Below are positions 17,549 through 25,985 of a stretch of 64,000 nt of DNA, in pieces (positions within the stretch are counted from its first letter, which is position 1; each line of letters begins with the position of its first letter). The position numbers and the translations under genes are program-made. The notes beneath the pieces are model-generated. The model had not been told where the DNA came from and did no database searches. It saw only the letters and a program-made list of their open reading frames with translations. This DNA is from UBA8389 sp035719105. Its GTDB lineage: Bacteria > Bacteroidota > Bacteroidia > Bacteroidales > UBA1402. The stretch is from contig DASTGN010000009.1 in the NCBI GenBank assembly GCA_035719105.1, forward strand, positions 62,001 through 126,000, in the 5' to 3' direction.

Positions 17549-17613
17549 CCTCCTTGCGCCCAGTGCTTTTTGTATTTGATTGTATTTGGGGTGTAGTTAT
17601 GTCAAAACACGGT

Positions 17614-17759
17614 TTTTTATTATCGCTATAATAGGAGCGAAATTGCACCTAAAATAGACATTATGGTAGCTATAATTTGCAGCTTGGGGTTTGCATATTA
17701 TAGATACTCTGGTAGCTAATTTTGCCACTTTTTTGATAGCTCGATAGCGATAATAAAAA
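17614..17759. repeat. Perfect 16-base inverted repeat bracketing an AT-rich gap
   Basis: The arm TTTTTATTATCGCTAT at 17614-17629 returns as its exact reverse complement at 17744-17759. Between them lie two near-identical stretches, TGGTAGCTATAATTTGC at 17664-17680 and TGGTAGCTAATTTTGCC at 17710-17726. The 241-base gap 17549-17789 otherwise holds no gene. The layout could be the ends of a decayed miniature element or a large RNA hairpin at the end of two converging operons. Confidence 0.6.
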
Positions 17760-17789
17760 TGTGCGTTTTATAATAGGTAGAAACAAAAC

Positions 17790-18491
17790 TTATTGATCAA
17801 TTCTATAAATCAATAAAACGCCTTGATCGATGGAAAGGGAGAATTGATCTCCGGCAGATTCGTTGAGGGTTCCCTGCCACCAAGAAGTAAGGCTTCTGTT
17901 TTCCAATGCATAACGCAGACCGAGGGAGGAAATGCGGGTGTCGGGCGTCAAAGAAAAGATGGAAACTTGCTGTCCTTTAAAGCTTTGAAATCGAGCAACA
18001 GTAAATGCTCCATCCCGGGTGGTGCAAACTTCGGGAGCTTTGGTATCCAAACCCGGTTCTAAATAATCATCGACATTCATACCAGATCGGAAGGCATCGA
18101 TGCGTCCATAATCCGTGAGCAAACAGACTGATTTCAGACGGGTTGCATAATCGGCCAGTAAGGAAATGTTTCCAAGCGTGTGGTCTTCACGCAGGCCAGT
18201 GGCTCCAAGTATGGCTATTTCGTCAAATCCCTGAGTGATGCAATATTCCACCGCTTTGGTGAGATCGTTCGTTTCCTGCTCGGCCACAAGGTGAATCTTT
18301 GCGGTGAACTGGGCTTTGAGTTCTGACGATAGACTGTCCATATCGCCGACAATGGCAAGGGGTTCACGGCCGAAATCGAGCAATTTTGCTGTTGCACCAT
18401 CGCAGCAAACAATATTTTCGGCATTCCGAAGGAGTTCTTGACGTTTACGGGTGGTTGGAAAGGATCCATCTGCCAGAATGAGTGCTTGCAT
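17790..18491 (-). CDS. thiN: Thiamine pyrophosphokinase
   Basis: A 233-residue enzyme that makes thiamine diphosphate from thiamine and ATP in the cytoplasm. Family signatures are VCCDGA and VGDMDSL near residues 32-55, QETNDLTKA near 78, and GATGLREDHTLGNI near 98-112. It is somewhat longer than the common 210-220 residues. It follows the TonB-dependent receptor with five bases between, and the pair is preceded by a TPP riboswitch, which agrees with the call. Confidence 0.93.
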   Translation of the reverse strand: MQALILADGSFPTTRKRQELLRNAENIVCCDGATAKLLDFGREPLAIVGDMDSLSSELKAQFTAKIHLVAEQETNDLTKAVEYCITQGFDEIAILGATGLREDHTLGNISLLADYATRLKSVCLLTDYGRIDAFRSGMNVDDYLEPGLDTKAPEVCTTRDGAFTVARFQSFKGQQVSIFSLTPDTRISSLGLRYALENRSLTSWWQGTLNESAGDQFSLSIDQGVLLIYRIDQ

Positions 18492-18496
18492 ACATT

Positions 18497-20725
18497 TTAG
18501 AATTTCACCGTAAATTTAGCCAAATAATTCTGCGGTGCCACTACATAAAGGCCTTTTTCGGTATACGTAGGGTCGCCGTTGGCAAAATGTGCCTCGTAGC
18601 CCCAAGCATTGTTCGCATATTTGGCGCTGAACACGTTGTTTACATACACCCCTAAGTTGGCATCGGCTCGTCCAAACAGTTTAAATTCGTAGTTGGCCGA
18701 GAAATCGGTCTGATTGTAAGCTGGGAGCTTCAAATCATCATTCTGAGTGTTGGTATAGTATTGCTGGGCAACGTATTTGTTGACGACGTTCAAGCGAACA
18801 TTCTCAATGGGCAAATAACTCACACTCAAAGCGGCAATCACTTCCGGCGAATTCGGCAATTTGATTTCGTTGAAATGTTGTGATTTTTGTGTGGCACTGG
18901 AAATCCATGGGTCGTCAGAAATGGATTCATAGGTTTCGTACCATGCGGTGTAATCGACGATGCGGTTTCGGCTCAAGGTGGCGTTGGCGTCGATCTGAAG
19001 GCAATGGCAAGGTTTGTAACCCGCTTGAAGTTCGATTCCGGTGCGATAGCTTTTGGGCGCGTTGCTCATCAGCACATAACCCACCTCATTGAGCTTGCCC
19101 GTGGGCACCAACTGATCCTTATAATTCATGTAATAGACATTGGCGGTGGCCATCCAAATCGTATTGTCGAACGAATAGCCCAACTCGAAATCCGTCAAGC
19201 GTTCGGCTTTGATGTCGGCCGTGCTGCCTGCTTTGCGGGCATCCTTGATGTCGGCGCGGGCTGGTTCGCGATTAGCCACTGCAACAGATGCAAACAGCTT
19301 TTGCTCTGCATTCAAATCGTAAAAGATTCCGGCCTTTGGATTGAAGAAATTCCAAGTGCGGTGTTGGGAGAAATCGGTCATGTCATCGTCGTCTAAGCCT
19401 TTCAGCACATAGTCCACATAGCGGTACTGCAAGTCTAAATAGGCGTTCAAGCCATTACCCAGGTCGTATTCTGCCTTGGCAAAAATGTTGGCATCGGTTT
19501 TTTTGGCGTTGTTGCGAACCCATTCAAAGTTGGTGGGAATGGTTGCATTGCGTTCCACCCAACGTAATCTGGCATAGTGATCGCCGTCGTAAAACGTGTA
19601 CATGGCGCCGCTCTGAAGGTTCAGGCCGTTTTTTCTATACTGCAGGTTGAGGTTGCCGGTATGAAAACCGTTTGACATGTTTTTTCGGCGAATCAGGTCG
19701 GTTTCATAGTAGATTGTTCCACCCACTGTTTGATTGGGTATACCCATGCTAGAAAAGCTATTACCCATTATATATTCCTCGTAATAACCGTAGCCGTTGG
19801 TGTAATTCATTCCGGCGCTTAACAGTAAATTTTCTGTAAGTTCTTGTGTATAAAAGAACTGGAAATGATGCTGCCAATAATTGTCACTTTGATTGTCATA
19901 ATAACTGCCGTCCGGTTTTTCGCCGGCTGGGTTGTAGGTCGGGTCCGTATCGAATTTTTCTTGTGAAATGCCTTCCCAAGTGATGCCGGTTTGCTCCTTG
20001 CCATAAATGTAGTTGAATCTAAAAGCACCTTTGTTGAACCGTTTGGCGAAGGATGCGAACAACGATTCGTGGTCGAGCCAACCGTTGCGGATGTAACCGT
20101 CGGAATTCAATTTCGAATACCGAATGTCAACGCTGTAGCCCTTTCCGACCACACCGGTACCTGCCGCGATGTTTTCCTGAAAGGTTCCATAGCTGCCTAC
20201 GGTCGTGGCCGATTCTACATAGGGTTTCATACCGGGAACGCGGGTGGTCATGTTGATGCTCGCACCAAAAGCGCCGGCTCCGTTGGTTGACGTCCCTACT
20301 CCGCGTTGCACCTGAATGGTCTGCAAGCCGGAGGAAATATCGGGTATGTCCACCCAGAACACATCTTGGGATTCGGGATTGTTGAGCGGAATGCCGTTCA
20401 AAGTCACGTTGATGCGGCTGGCATCGGTGCCGCGAATGCGCATGTACGTGTTGCCGGAAGCGGTTCCGTTCTCACTGGTCGCCACTAAGGAAGGCGTCAT
20501 CCAGAGCACGAATGGAATGTTGTTGGCCAGCGTCAGTGCTTGGATTTGCTTGCCCTCCAGATTGGTCTGAGCGACCGGCGTTTGTTTACCTGCGCGATTT
20601 CCGATGATGTAGACATCCTCGAGCTGGAGGTTTCTTAGACTGTCCTTGGCATAGGTTTCAGCCTTTAAAAAAGTGTTGGAAACGATGGTTGAAGCCGCCA
20701 TCAGGCATAAAAAAAACCTTTTCAT
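18497..20725 (-). CDS. TonB-dependent outer-membrane receptor, probably for thiamine or a precursor
   Basis: 742 residues. A signal peptide (about 1-23) precedes a plug domain (about 45-165; MRIRGTDASRINVTLNGIPLN and VQRGVGTSTNGAGAFGASINM mark it) and a 22-stranded barrel that ends with the C-terminal aromatic FTVKF. There is no long SusC-type extension. A TPP riboswitch in its leader and thiN directly downstream point to uptake of thiamine or its pyrimidine/thiazole parts, as described for the riboswitch-linked OMR receptors of Bacteroidota. The transport substrate is inferred from context. Confidence 0.92.
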   Translation of the reverse strand: MKRFFLCLMAASTIVSNTFLKAETYAKDSLRNLQLEDVYIIGNRAGKQTPVAQTNLEGKQIQALTLANNIPFVLWMTPSLVATSENGTASGNTYMRIRGTDASRINVTLNGIPLNNPESQDVFWVDIPDISSGLQTIQVQRGVGTSTNGAGAFGASINMTTRVPGMKPYVESATTVGSYGTFQENIAAGTGVVGKGYSVDIRYSKLNSDGYIRNGWLDHESLFASFAKRFNKGAFRFNYIYGKEQTGITWEGISQEKFDTDPTYNPAGEKPDGSYYDNQSDNYWQHHFQFFYTQELTENLLLSAGMNYTNGYGYYEEYIMGNSFSSMGIPNQTVGGTIYYETDLIRRKNMSNGFHTGNLNLQYRKNGLNLQSGAMYTFYDGDHYARLRWVERNATIPTNFEWVRNNAKKTDANIFAKAEYDLGNGLNAYLDLQYRYVDYVLKGLDDDDMTDFSQHRTWNFFNPKAGIFYDLNAEQKLFASVAVANREPARADIKDARKAGSTADIKAERLTDFELGYSFDNTIWMATANVYYMNYKDQLVPTGKLNEVGYVLMSNAPKSYRTGIELQAGYKPCHCLQIDANATLSRNRIVDYTAWYETYESISDDPWISSATQKSQHFNEIKLPNSPEVIAALSVSYLPIENVRLNVVNKYVAQQYYTNTQNDDLKLPAYNQTDFSANYEFKLFGRADANLGVYVNNVFSAKYANNAWGYEAHFANGDPTYTEKGLYVVAPQNYLAKFTVKF

Positions 20726-20793
20726 GTTTTCTTTGGTTTAAAGTGAAACAATAAAAAGGGGTATTTGAGAAGTTGCACGGCCGTGCTGGTCTT

Positions 20794-20868
20794 TTTCCCG
20801 ACGGTAGGATTATCTACATCCGGTTCAAAGGGTATTATCTCAGCCCCAATGCTTTGGGACACCCCTAA
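20794..20868 (-). ncRNA. TPP (THI-box) riboswitch
   Basis: Read on the minus strand, the aptamer begins with AGGGGTGTCCC and contains GGGGCTGAGATAATACCC, TTTGAACCGGATGTAGATAA, and the closing CGTCGGGAAA. These match the conserved core CTGAGA...ACCCTTTGAACCTGAT...TAAT...GGGAA of TPP riboswitches. It ends about 68 bases before the start of the TonB-dependent receptor. Downstream, a palindrome GCACGGCCGTGC (20775-20786) and ACCCCTTTTT (20762-20753) may take part in switching, the latter being complementary to the 5' AGGGGT of the aptamer. The platform mechanism is unclear. Confidence 0.95.
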
Positions 20869-20877
20869 AATTCTCTG

Positions 20878-20885
20878 CAAAGATA
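20878..20885 (-). promoter_or_regulatory. -7 element of the thiamine operon
   Basis: Minus-strand TATCTTTG matches TAnnTTTG and would start the transcript just before the riboswitch. No good -33 element is seen. Confidence 0.5.
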
Positions 20886-20907
20886 GGGATAAATTTTTCC
20901 AATTTCC

Positions 20908-20915
20908 TACCTTTG
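20908..20915 (+). promoter_or_regulatory. -7 element for the saccharopine dehydrogenase-like gene
   Basis: TACCTTTG is a perfect -7 match, 37 bases before the start codon at 20953. No clear -33 TTTG is present. Confidence 0.45.
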
Positions 20916-20952
20916 TGCTTCAAATAAAAATACAACCTTTAATTTATAATAG

Positions 20953-22146
20953 ATGGGAAAAGTACTCCAAATCGGCGCTGGCGGCGTCGGGACCGTGGTG
21001 GCCCACAAACTGGCCCAACATCCGGAAGTGTTCACAGACATCGTGTTGGCCAGCAGGACCAAATCCAAGTGTGATGCTATTGCAGAAGCAGTGGGTGGCG
21101 GTCGGATTCGTACTGCTCAAGTGGATGCAGACGATGTAAATCAACTCATTGCATTGTTGACGTTGGAAAAACCGGAATTGGTGATCAACGTTGCTTTGCC
21201 TTATCAGGATTTGACCATCATGGATGCTTGCCTGGCCTGTGGCGTGAACTATTTGGACACGGCCAACTACGAACCTAAGGACGAAGCTCATTTTGAGTAC
21301 TCCTGGCAATGGGCGTACAAAAAACGCTTCGAGGATGCTGGGCTGACCGCCATTCTGGGTTGCGGATTTGATCCTGGCGTAACAGGCGTTTGGACCGCAT
21401 ATGCCGCCAAGCACCATTTCGACGAGATTCATTACCTGGACATCGTGGATTGTAACGCTGGCGACCATGGCAAAGCTTTTGCCACCAATTTCAACCCTGA
21501 AATCAACATCCGCGAAGTAACGCAAAAAGGTAAATACTGGGAAAACGGCCAATGGGTCATCACCGAACCGCACGAAATCCATCAAGCTCTCAACTACCCC
21601 TCGGTAGGGCCGAAAGAGTCGTACGTCATTTACCACGAGGAGTTGGAATCGTTGGTCAAGAATTTTCCCACCCTAAAACGCGCTCGTTTCTGGATGACGT
21701 TCGGACAAGAATACCTCACGCATTTGCGGGTTATTCAGAACATCGGCATGTCTCGTATCGATCCCATCCTTTATAATGGGGTGGAAATCGTGCCCATTCA
21801 GTTCCTGAAGGCCGTATTGCCGGACCCGGGCGAACTGGGTGAGAACTACACCGGCCAAACCTCCATTGGGTGCCGCATCCGTGGTATCAAGGATGGCAAG
21901 GAGTTGACGTATGCGGTTTATAACAACTGCAGCCACGAAGAAGCTTATAAGGAAACTGGCGCGCAAGGTGTGAGCTATACGACCGGTGTTCCTGCAATGT
22001 GTGGAGCCATGATGTTCCTGCAGGGACTTTGGAAAAAGCCGGGCGTGTGGAATGTGGAGGAATTCAATCCGGATCCTTTCTTGAAAGCTTTGGCCGAAAA
22101 TGGATTACCTTGGCAGGAGTACTTTGGAATCGACTTGGAGATTTAA
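20953..22146 (+). CDS. Carboxynorspermidine synthase / saccharopine dehydrogenase family
   Basis: 397 residues with an N-terminal NAD(P)-binding Rossmann motif (VLQIGAGGVGTVVAHKLAQH, residues 4-23) and the family stretches NVALPYQDLTIMDAC, YLDTANYEP, and GCGFDPGVTGVWTAYA. Bacteroidota proteins of this type are linked to spermidine formation through carboxyspermidine/carboxynorspermidine, condensing aspartate semialdehyde with a diamine. No decarboxylase gene lies beside it. A lysine-pathway saccharopine dehydrogenase is the alternative but is less likely in this phylum. Confidence 0.85.
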   Translation: MGKVLQIGAGGVGTVVAHKLAQHPEVFTDIVLASRTKSKCDAIAEAVGGGRIRTAQVDADDVNQLIALLTLEKPELVINVALPYQDLTIMDACLACGVNYLDTANYEPKDEAHFEYSWQWAYKKRFEDAGLTAILGCGFDPGVTGVWTAYAAKHHFDEIHYLDIVDCNAGDHGKAFATNFNPEINIREVTQKGKYWENGQWVITEPHEIHQALNYPSVGPKESYVIYHEELESLVKNFPTLKRARFWMTFGQEYLTHLRVIQNIGMSRIDPILYNGVEIVPIQFLKAVLPDPGELGENYTGQTSIGCRIRGIKDGKELTYAVYNNCSHEEAYKETGAQGVSYTTGVPAMCGAMMFLQGLWKKPGVWNVEEFNPDPFLKALAENGLPWQEYFGIDLEI

Positions 22147-22220
22147 TATTTATTTCACGTATTATTATTATTTTAATAATATTTAACTGAAATAAAATGT
22201 GGAGGTTTCAGAATTTCGTT

Positions 22221-22228
22221 TATCTTTG
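22221..22228 (+). promoter_or_regulatory. -7 element for recA
   Basis: TATCTTTG fits TAnnTTTG exactly, 34 bases before the recA start codon. The upstream -33 element is not clear. I see no LexA-type palindrome nearby. Confidence 0.5.
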
Positions 22229-22262
22229 AGTTCAGAAAAAAAAACATAAAAATTACGATAAA

Positions 22263-23294
22263 ATGGCAAAAAAAGAAGAAGCAGGTGCCCCTCTGGCTCC
22301 AGGCAATGAAAAACTGAAAGCCTTGCAAGCTGCGATGGAAAAAATCGAGAAAAGCTACGGCAAGGGCTCCATTATGAAACTAGGTGACGAAGCCATCGAA
22401 GACGTCCCTGTCATCTCCAGCGGATCTATTGGATTGAACGTGGCTCTCGGTGTTGGCGGTTTCCCCAGAGGTCGAGTCATCGAAATCTACGGTCCTGAAT
22501 CTTCTGGTAAGACGACCCTAGCCATACACGCCATTGCAGAAGCTCAAAAAGCTGGCGGCATTGCTGCTTTTATCGACGCGGAACACGCTTTCGACCGTTT
22601 TTATGCCGAAAAACTCGGGGTAGATGTGGGCAACCTTTGGATTTCACAACCGGACAATGGCGAACAGGCACTTGAAATTGCCGAATCGCTCATTCGCTCC
22701 TCTGCCATCGATATTTTGGTCATCGACTCCGTTGCCGCATTGACGCCAAAAGCCGAATTGGAAGGTGATATGGGTGATTCAAAAATGGGTCTTCAGGCTC
22801 GTTTGATGTCACAAGCCCTGCGCAAGCTTACAGCTGCCATTAGCAAAACCAACACAACTTGTATCTTTATCAACCAATTGCGCGAAAAGATCGGGGTGAT
22901 GTTCGGCAATCCGGAAACAACCACTGGTGGTAATGCACTGAAGTTCTACGCTTCTGTACGTTTGGACATCCGTCGAATTGGACAAATCAAGGACGGTGAG
23001 GAATCCACCGGTAACCAGACTCGTGTCAAAGTGGTCAAGAACAAAGTTGCGCCCCCCTTCCGTAAAGCTGAATTCGACATCATGTATGGTGAAGGCATCT
23101 CCAAGTCTGGAGAACTCATCGATATGGGTTCCGATTTGGGTATTATCAAGAAAAGTGGTTCCTGGTACAGTTACGGCGAAACCAAAATTGGACAAGGTCG
23201 CGAAGCAGCCAAGGAAGTCATGAAACAGAATCCAGAATTGGCAGATCAAATTGAACAGGAAATCTATGCAGCGCTAAAAGCTAAGCAAGCTTGA
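22263..23294 (+). CDS. recA: Recombinase RecA
   Basis: 343 residues, the usual length. The Walker A motif GPESSGKTT begins at residue 77; the family signature ALKFYASVRLDIRRIG is present near 225, and IFINQLREKIGVMFGNPETTTGG before it forms loop regions of the DNA-binding core. RecA drives strand exchange and triggers the SOS response. It is a single gene, with its own promoter and a strong terminator. Confidence 0.99.
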   Translation: MAKKEEAGAPLAPGNEKLKALQAAMEKIEKSYGKGSIMKLGDEAIEDVPVISSGSIGLNVALGVGGFPRGRVIEIYGPESSGKTTLAIHAIAEAQKAGGIAAFIDAEHAFDRFYAEKLGVDVGNLWISQPDNGEQALEIAESLIRSSAIDILVIDSVAALTPKAELEGDMGDSKMGLQARLMSQALRKLTAAISKTNTTCIFINQLREKIGVMFGNPETTTGGNALKFYASVRLDIRRIGQIKDGEESTGNQTRVKVVKNKVAPPFRKAEFDIMYGEGISKSGELIDMGSDLGIIKKSGSWYSYGETKIGQGREAAKEVMKQNPELADQIEQEIYAALKAKQA

Positions 23295-23308
23295 GACCTC
23301 GTAAAAGT

Positions 23309-23355
23309 AAAACAAACAGGGTCGAACGAATCAATCGTCCGACCCTGTTTGTTTT
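23309..23355. terminator. Bidirectional terminator between recA and the opposing operon
   Basis: A 16-base arm AAAACAAACAGGGTCG (23309-23324) pairs perfectly with CGACCCTGTTTGTTTT (23340-23355), and the stem continues inward after one mismatch to a five-base loop. Each side ends in A or T runs, so it can stop recA and the minus-strand operon. Confidence 0.92.
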
Positions 23356-23365
23356 AGTCTATTCG

Positions 23366-23689
23366 TTACTCAAAAACGCCCAACGAATCACAATAGGCAA
23401 TTTCCGCATCCACCACAAAGTGAATTTCTTCTTCAGTATAAACGCCTACTTTGTCCTTTTTTGATTGCTTGACCACAAATGCGGTCAATTCATCGAGGTC
23501 GATGTCAACTTCGGTGTCGTTGTCTTCTAAAAAACCTTTTTCATCGTAAAACTCGTAAATGAGGTCAATGAGGTAACTCAAATCGTCATCACTGAACTTT
23601 TCTTTGAGTTCTTGGGGAATCTGATTTCGGATGAATTTGATGGCTTCATCGTCGTCGTAAGGCAGAAAATCTTCTTCGTTCGAATTCAT
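23366..23689 (-). CDS. Conserved acidic protein of unknown function
   Basis: 107 residues, very rich in Asp and Glu, with no membrane segment and no motif that I recognise. The repeated pattern of hydrophobic and acidic residues (LSYLIDLIYEFYDEKG, DLDELTAFVV, EEIHFVVDAEIAYCDSL) suggests a compact helical protein. It is the last gene of the minus-strand set after serB (20 bases) and stops just before the bidirectional terminator. A real gene is supported by its position and codon use. Confidence 0.75.
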   Translation of the reverse strand: MNSNEEDFLPYDDDEAIKFIRNQIPQELKEKFSDDDLSYLIDLIYEFYDEKGFLEDNDTEVDIDLDELTAFVVKQSKKDKVGVYTEEEIHFVVDAEIAYCDSLGVFE

Positions 23690-23709
23690 GAGAATAGCAT
23701 TTAATTGGG

Positions 23710-24960
23710 TTAGAATCTTCGTTCAAGATGAATATCGCGGAAACCGAGAAAATAGAGGATGCCATCCAGTCCAATGGTAGAAATGGATTGACCAGCGCTT
23801 TCTTTAACTTTGGGTTTGGCATGAAAAGCAATGCCCAAACCAGCTAAATTGATCATCGGCAAATCGTTTGCACCGTCACCTACCGCGATGGTTTGTTGCA
23901 AATCAATATGTTCAACTTGGGCAATTAGGCGTAAGAGCTCAGCCTTACGCTTTCCGTCCACCACATCACCGATGAAATTTCCAGTGAGCTTGCCATCCAG
24001 GATTTCGAGTTCGTTGGCATAAACGTAGTCGACATTGAAACGCTTCTTCAGCACCTCACCGAAATAACTGAATCCACCCGAAAGAATGGCAATTTTAAAA
24101 CCACATTGTTTCAAAACGGACATCAGCTTGTCAGCTCCTTCCATGATGGGAAGCTGGTTGGCAATCTCGTTCAGAACAGTGGCATCAAGGCCTTTTAATA
24201 AAGCAACGCGTTTGGAAAAACTTTCTTGAAAATCGATTTCACCGCGCATGGCAGATTCGGTAATGGCACGCACTTGTTCCCCCACTCCTGCCCGATCGGC
24301 AAGTTCGTCGATGACTTCGGTTTTGATGAGGGTGGAATCCATGTCAAAACAAATCAACCGCCTGTTGCGACGGAAAATGTTGTCTTCTTGAAAGGAAATG
24401 TCCACGTCCAATTCGGACGAGAGCTGAACCAATTGTTTTTGAATGGAATTTCGGTTGCTGAGCTCACCGCGAACAGAAAGCTCGATACAGGAACGTAAGT
24501 TTTCGACATCATTATTCAAGGGAGTTCGGCCGGTAATTCGTTTGATGGAATCGATGTTCATCTTTTCATCGGCCAAAACTTTTGTTACACGGCTTACCTG
24601 ATTGGCCGTCAATACTTTACCAAGCAATGTCACGATGAAACGACCTTGTCCCTGACGGTTGACCCAATTGATATAGCGTTCGTCCGAGATGGGTGTAAAC
24701 TTGATGCGCACATCCATTTCGGATGCCTTGAATAGCAAATCTTTGATGGCATCGCCCGAATTGAGGCGATTGTGCATTCGGAACAAAATTCCCAATGAAA
24801 GGCTGTGATGGATGTCGGCCTGGCCTATGTCCAAAATTTCAGCTCCATAGCGGCCTAAAACTTCAGTCATGGCGGTCGTGACACCGGGACGGTCTTCGCC
24901 GGTAATGGTCACTAATAGAATTTCGTGTTCTACAGCCATCGGCAACGTCTTATGCTTCAA
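23710..24960 (-). CDS. serB: Phosphoserine phosphatase SerB with ACT domains
   Basis: 416 residues. The N-terminal 180 residues look like paired ACT domains (ITGEDRPGVTTAMTEVLGRYGAEILDIGQ), and the C-terminal HAD domain has all motifs: FDMDSTLI (nucleophile Asp), SGGFSYF, and VGDGANDLPMI. It removes phosphate from phosphoserine in the last step of serine synthesis. The first ATG overlaps the upstream gene by 11 bases; an ATG at 24939 (MAVEHEILL) would avoid that and is equally likely. Confidence 0.95.
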   Translation of the reverse strand: MKHKTLPMAVEHEILLVTITGEDRPGVTTAMTEVLGRYGAEILDIGQADIHHSLSLGILFRMHNRLNSGDAIKDLLFKASEMDVRIKFTPISDERYINWVNRQGQGRFIVTLLGKVLTANQVSRVTKVLADEKMNIDSIKRITGRTPLNNDVENLRSCIELSVRGELSNRNSIQKQLVQLSSELDVDISFQEDNIFRRNRRLICFDMDSTLIKTEVIDELADRAGVGEQVRAITESAMRGEIDFQESFSKRVALLKGLDATVLNEIANQLPIMEGADKLMSVLKQCGFKIAILSGGFSYFGEVLKKRFNVDYVYANELEILDGKLTGNFIGDVVDGKRKAELLRLIAQVEHIDLQQTIAVGDGANDLPMINLAGLGIAFHAKPKVKESAGQSISTIGLDGILYFLGFRDIHLERRF

Positions 24961-25375
24961 CTTCCGGAGCTTTCTCTGTTTCTTCTTTGGGAGTAAAATC
25001 TGTATTCCCCGTTTCAGTCAACAAATTGTACCACTGCACCAATTTGCGGATATCGGTAGGATAAACGCGTTCACGGTCGAAGTCCGGAACAATCAGCTCA
25101 AAGTATTTGCGTAAGGTATCGTTGTCCGATTTTGGATCCACGCTGGCTTTAGCGCCGTTTTCCTTGACTTTGATGGCTTCCAGGATTTCGTGCAATGGTT
25201 TGTCTTCACCTTCAGTGAACATGGAAATATCCCCTAAGGAGACCACTTTCTCGGAAGAATGGGCCGGAATGCGCTTGCCATCGGTCAGATTTTCGACAAT
25301 AAGCATGTTTTTCCCTTGAGATAGGACTTTGTATAAGCCTGGTTTGCCTGAAATGGCAACGATTGATTTCAACAT
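24950..25375 (-). CDS. DUF5606 family protein
   Basis: 141 residues of a family found widely in Bacteroidota. The N-terminus MLKSIVAISGKPGLYKVLSQGKN and the KVVSLGDISMF stretch suggest a small beta-barrel, and the C-terminal half (DTLRKYFELIVPDFDRERVY) is helical with an acidic tail. Function is unknown. It lies 13 bases after coaE and overlaps or abuts serB. Confidence 0.85.
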   Translation of the reverse strand: MLKSIVAISGKPGLYKVLSQGKNMLIVENLTDGKRIPAHSSEKVVSLGDISMFTEGEDKPLHEILEAIKVKENGAKASVDPKSDNDTLRKYFELIVPDFDRERVYPTDIRKLVQWYNLLTETGNTDFTPKEETEKAPEVEA

Positions 25376-25388
25376 AAAATAAGCAGTT

Positions 25389-25985
25389 TTAAATATTGGG
25401 TACGAAATTAGCTATTTTTTTTAACAGGTCCTCTATTTGAGGAATCAAAGGTGTGACCTCATCGTTGACCAAAATCAAGTCAGAGCGTTGAATGCGTTCA
25501 TTGTCTGACAGTTGATTGTGTAATCGAGCTTTAAACTCCTCTTTGCTCATTCCACTTCTGGCAAGGACTCTTTCCTGTCTGAGTGCTTCGGGCGCGGTGA
25601 CGCATACGATGATGTCGTACCTATTTTCAAGTCCGGCCTCAAAGAGAATGGCAGTTTCCTGAACAACAAAAGGAGCCTTTTGCTGACGAACCCACTCGAT
25701 AAAATCCAGACCGACAACAGGATGTATCAAATTGTTGGCTGCCTGCATCAACGTTTTATCTTCGAAAATAGCTTTTGCCATGAAGGGACGATTCAGGCTT
25801 CCGTCTGGCATATAAACGTCATCGCCGAATAGATGCTTAAGTTGTTGAATAAGCGTTGAATCGGTCTGGCAAAGCTCTTTGGAACGGCTGTCCGAATCAT
25901 AAACCGGAATGCCATATAGCCGCAACAATTCGGCCACGACCGTTTTACCGCTGCCGATACCACCAGTAAGTCCTACAATCTTCAT
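25389..25985 (-). CDS. coaE: Dephospho-CoA kinase
   Basis: 198 residues with the P-loop GLTGGIGSGKT at the N-terminus, YDSDSRSKEL (the substrate-contacting acidic motif) near residue 30, and a lid region QERVLARSGMSKEEFKARL. It performs the last step of coenzyme A synthesis. Its start overlaps the stop of the upstream YbbR-like gene by four bases. Confidence 0.96.
   Translation of the reverse strand: MKIVGLTGGIGSGKTVVAELLRLYGIPVYDSDSRSKELCQTDSTLIQQLKHLFGDDVYMPDGSLNRPFMAKAIFEDKTLMQAANNLIHPVVGLDFIEWVRQQKAPFVVQETAILFEAGLENRYDIIVCVTAPEALRQERVLARSGMSKEEFKARLHNQLSDNERIQRSDLILVNDEVTPLIPQIEDLLKKIANFVPNI

Noticed and set aside
20944..21636. Minus-strand frame of 230 codons opposite the saccharopine dehydrogenase-like gene
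   Set aside because: Antisense shadow; the plus-strand protein has clear motifs and a promoter.
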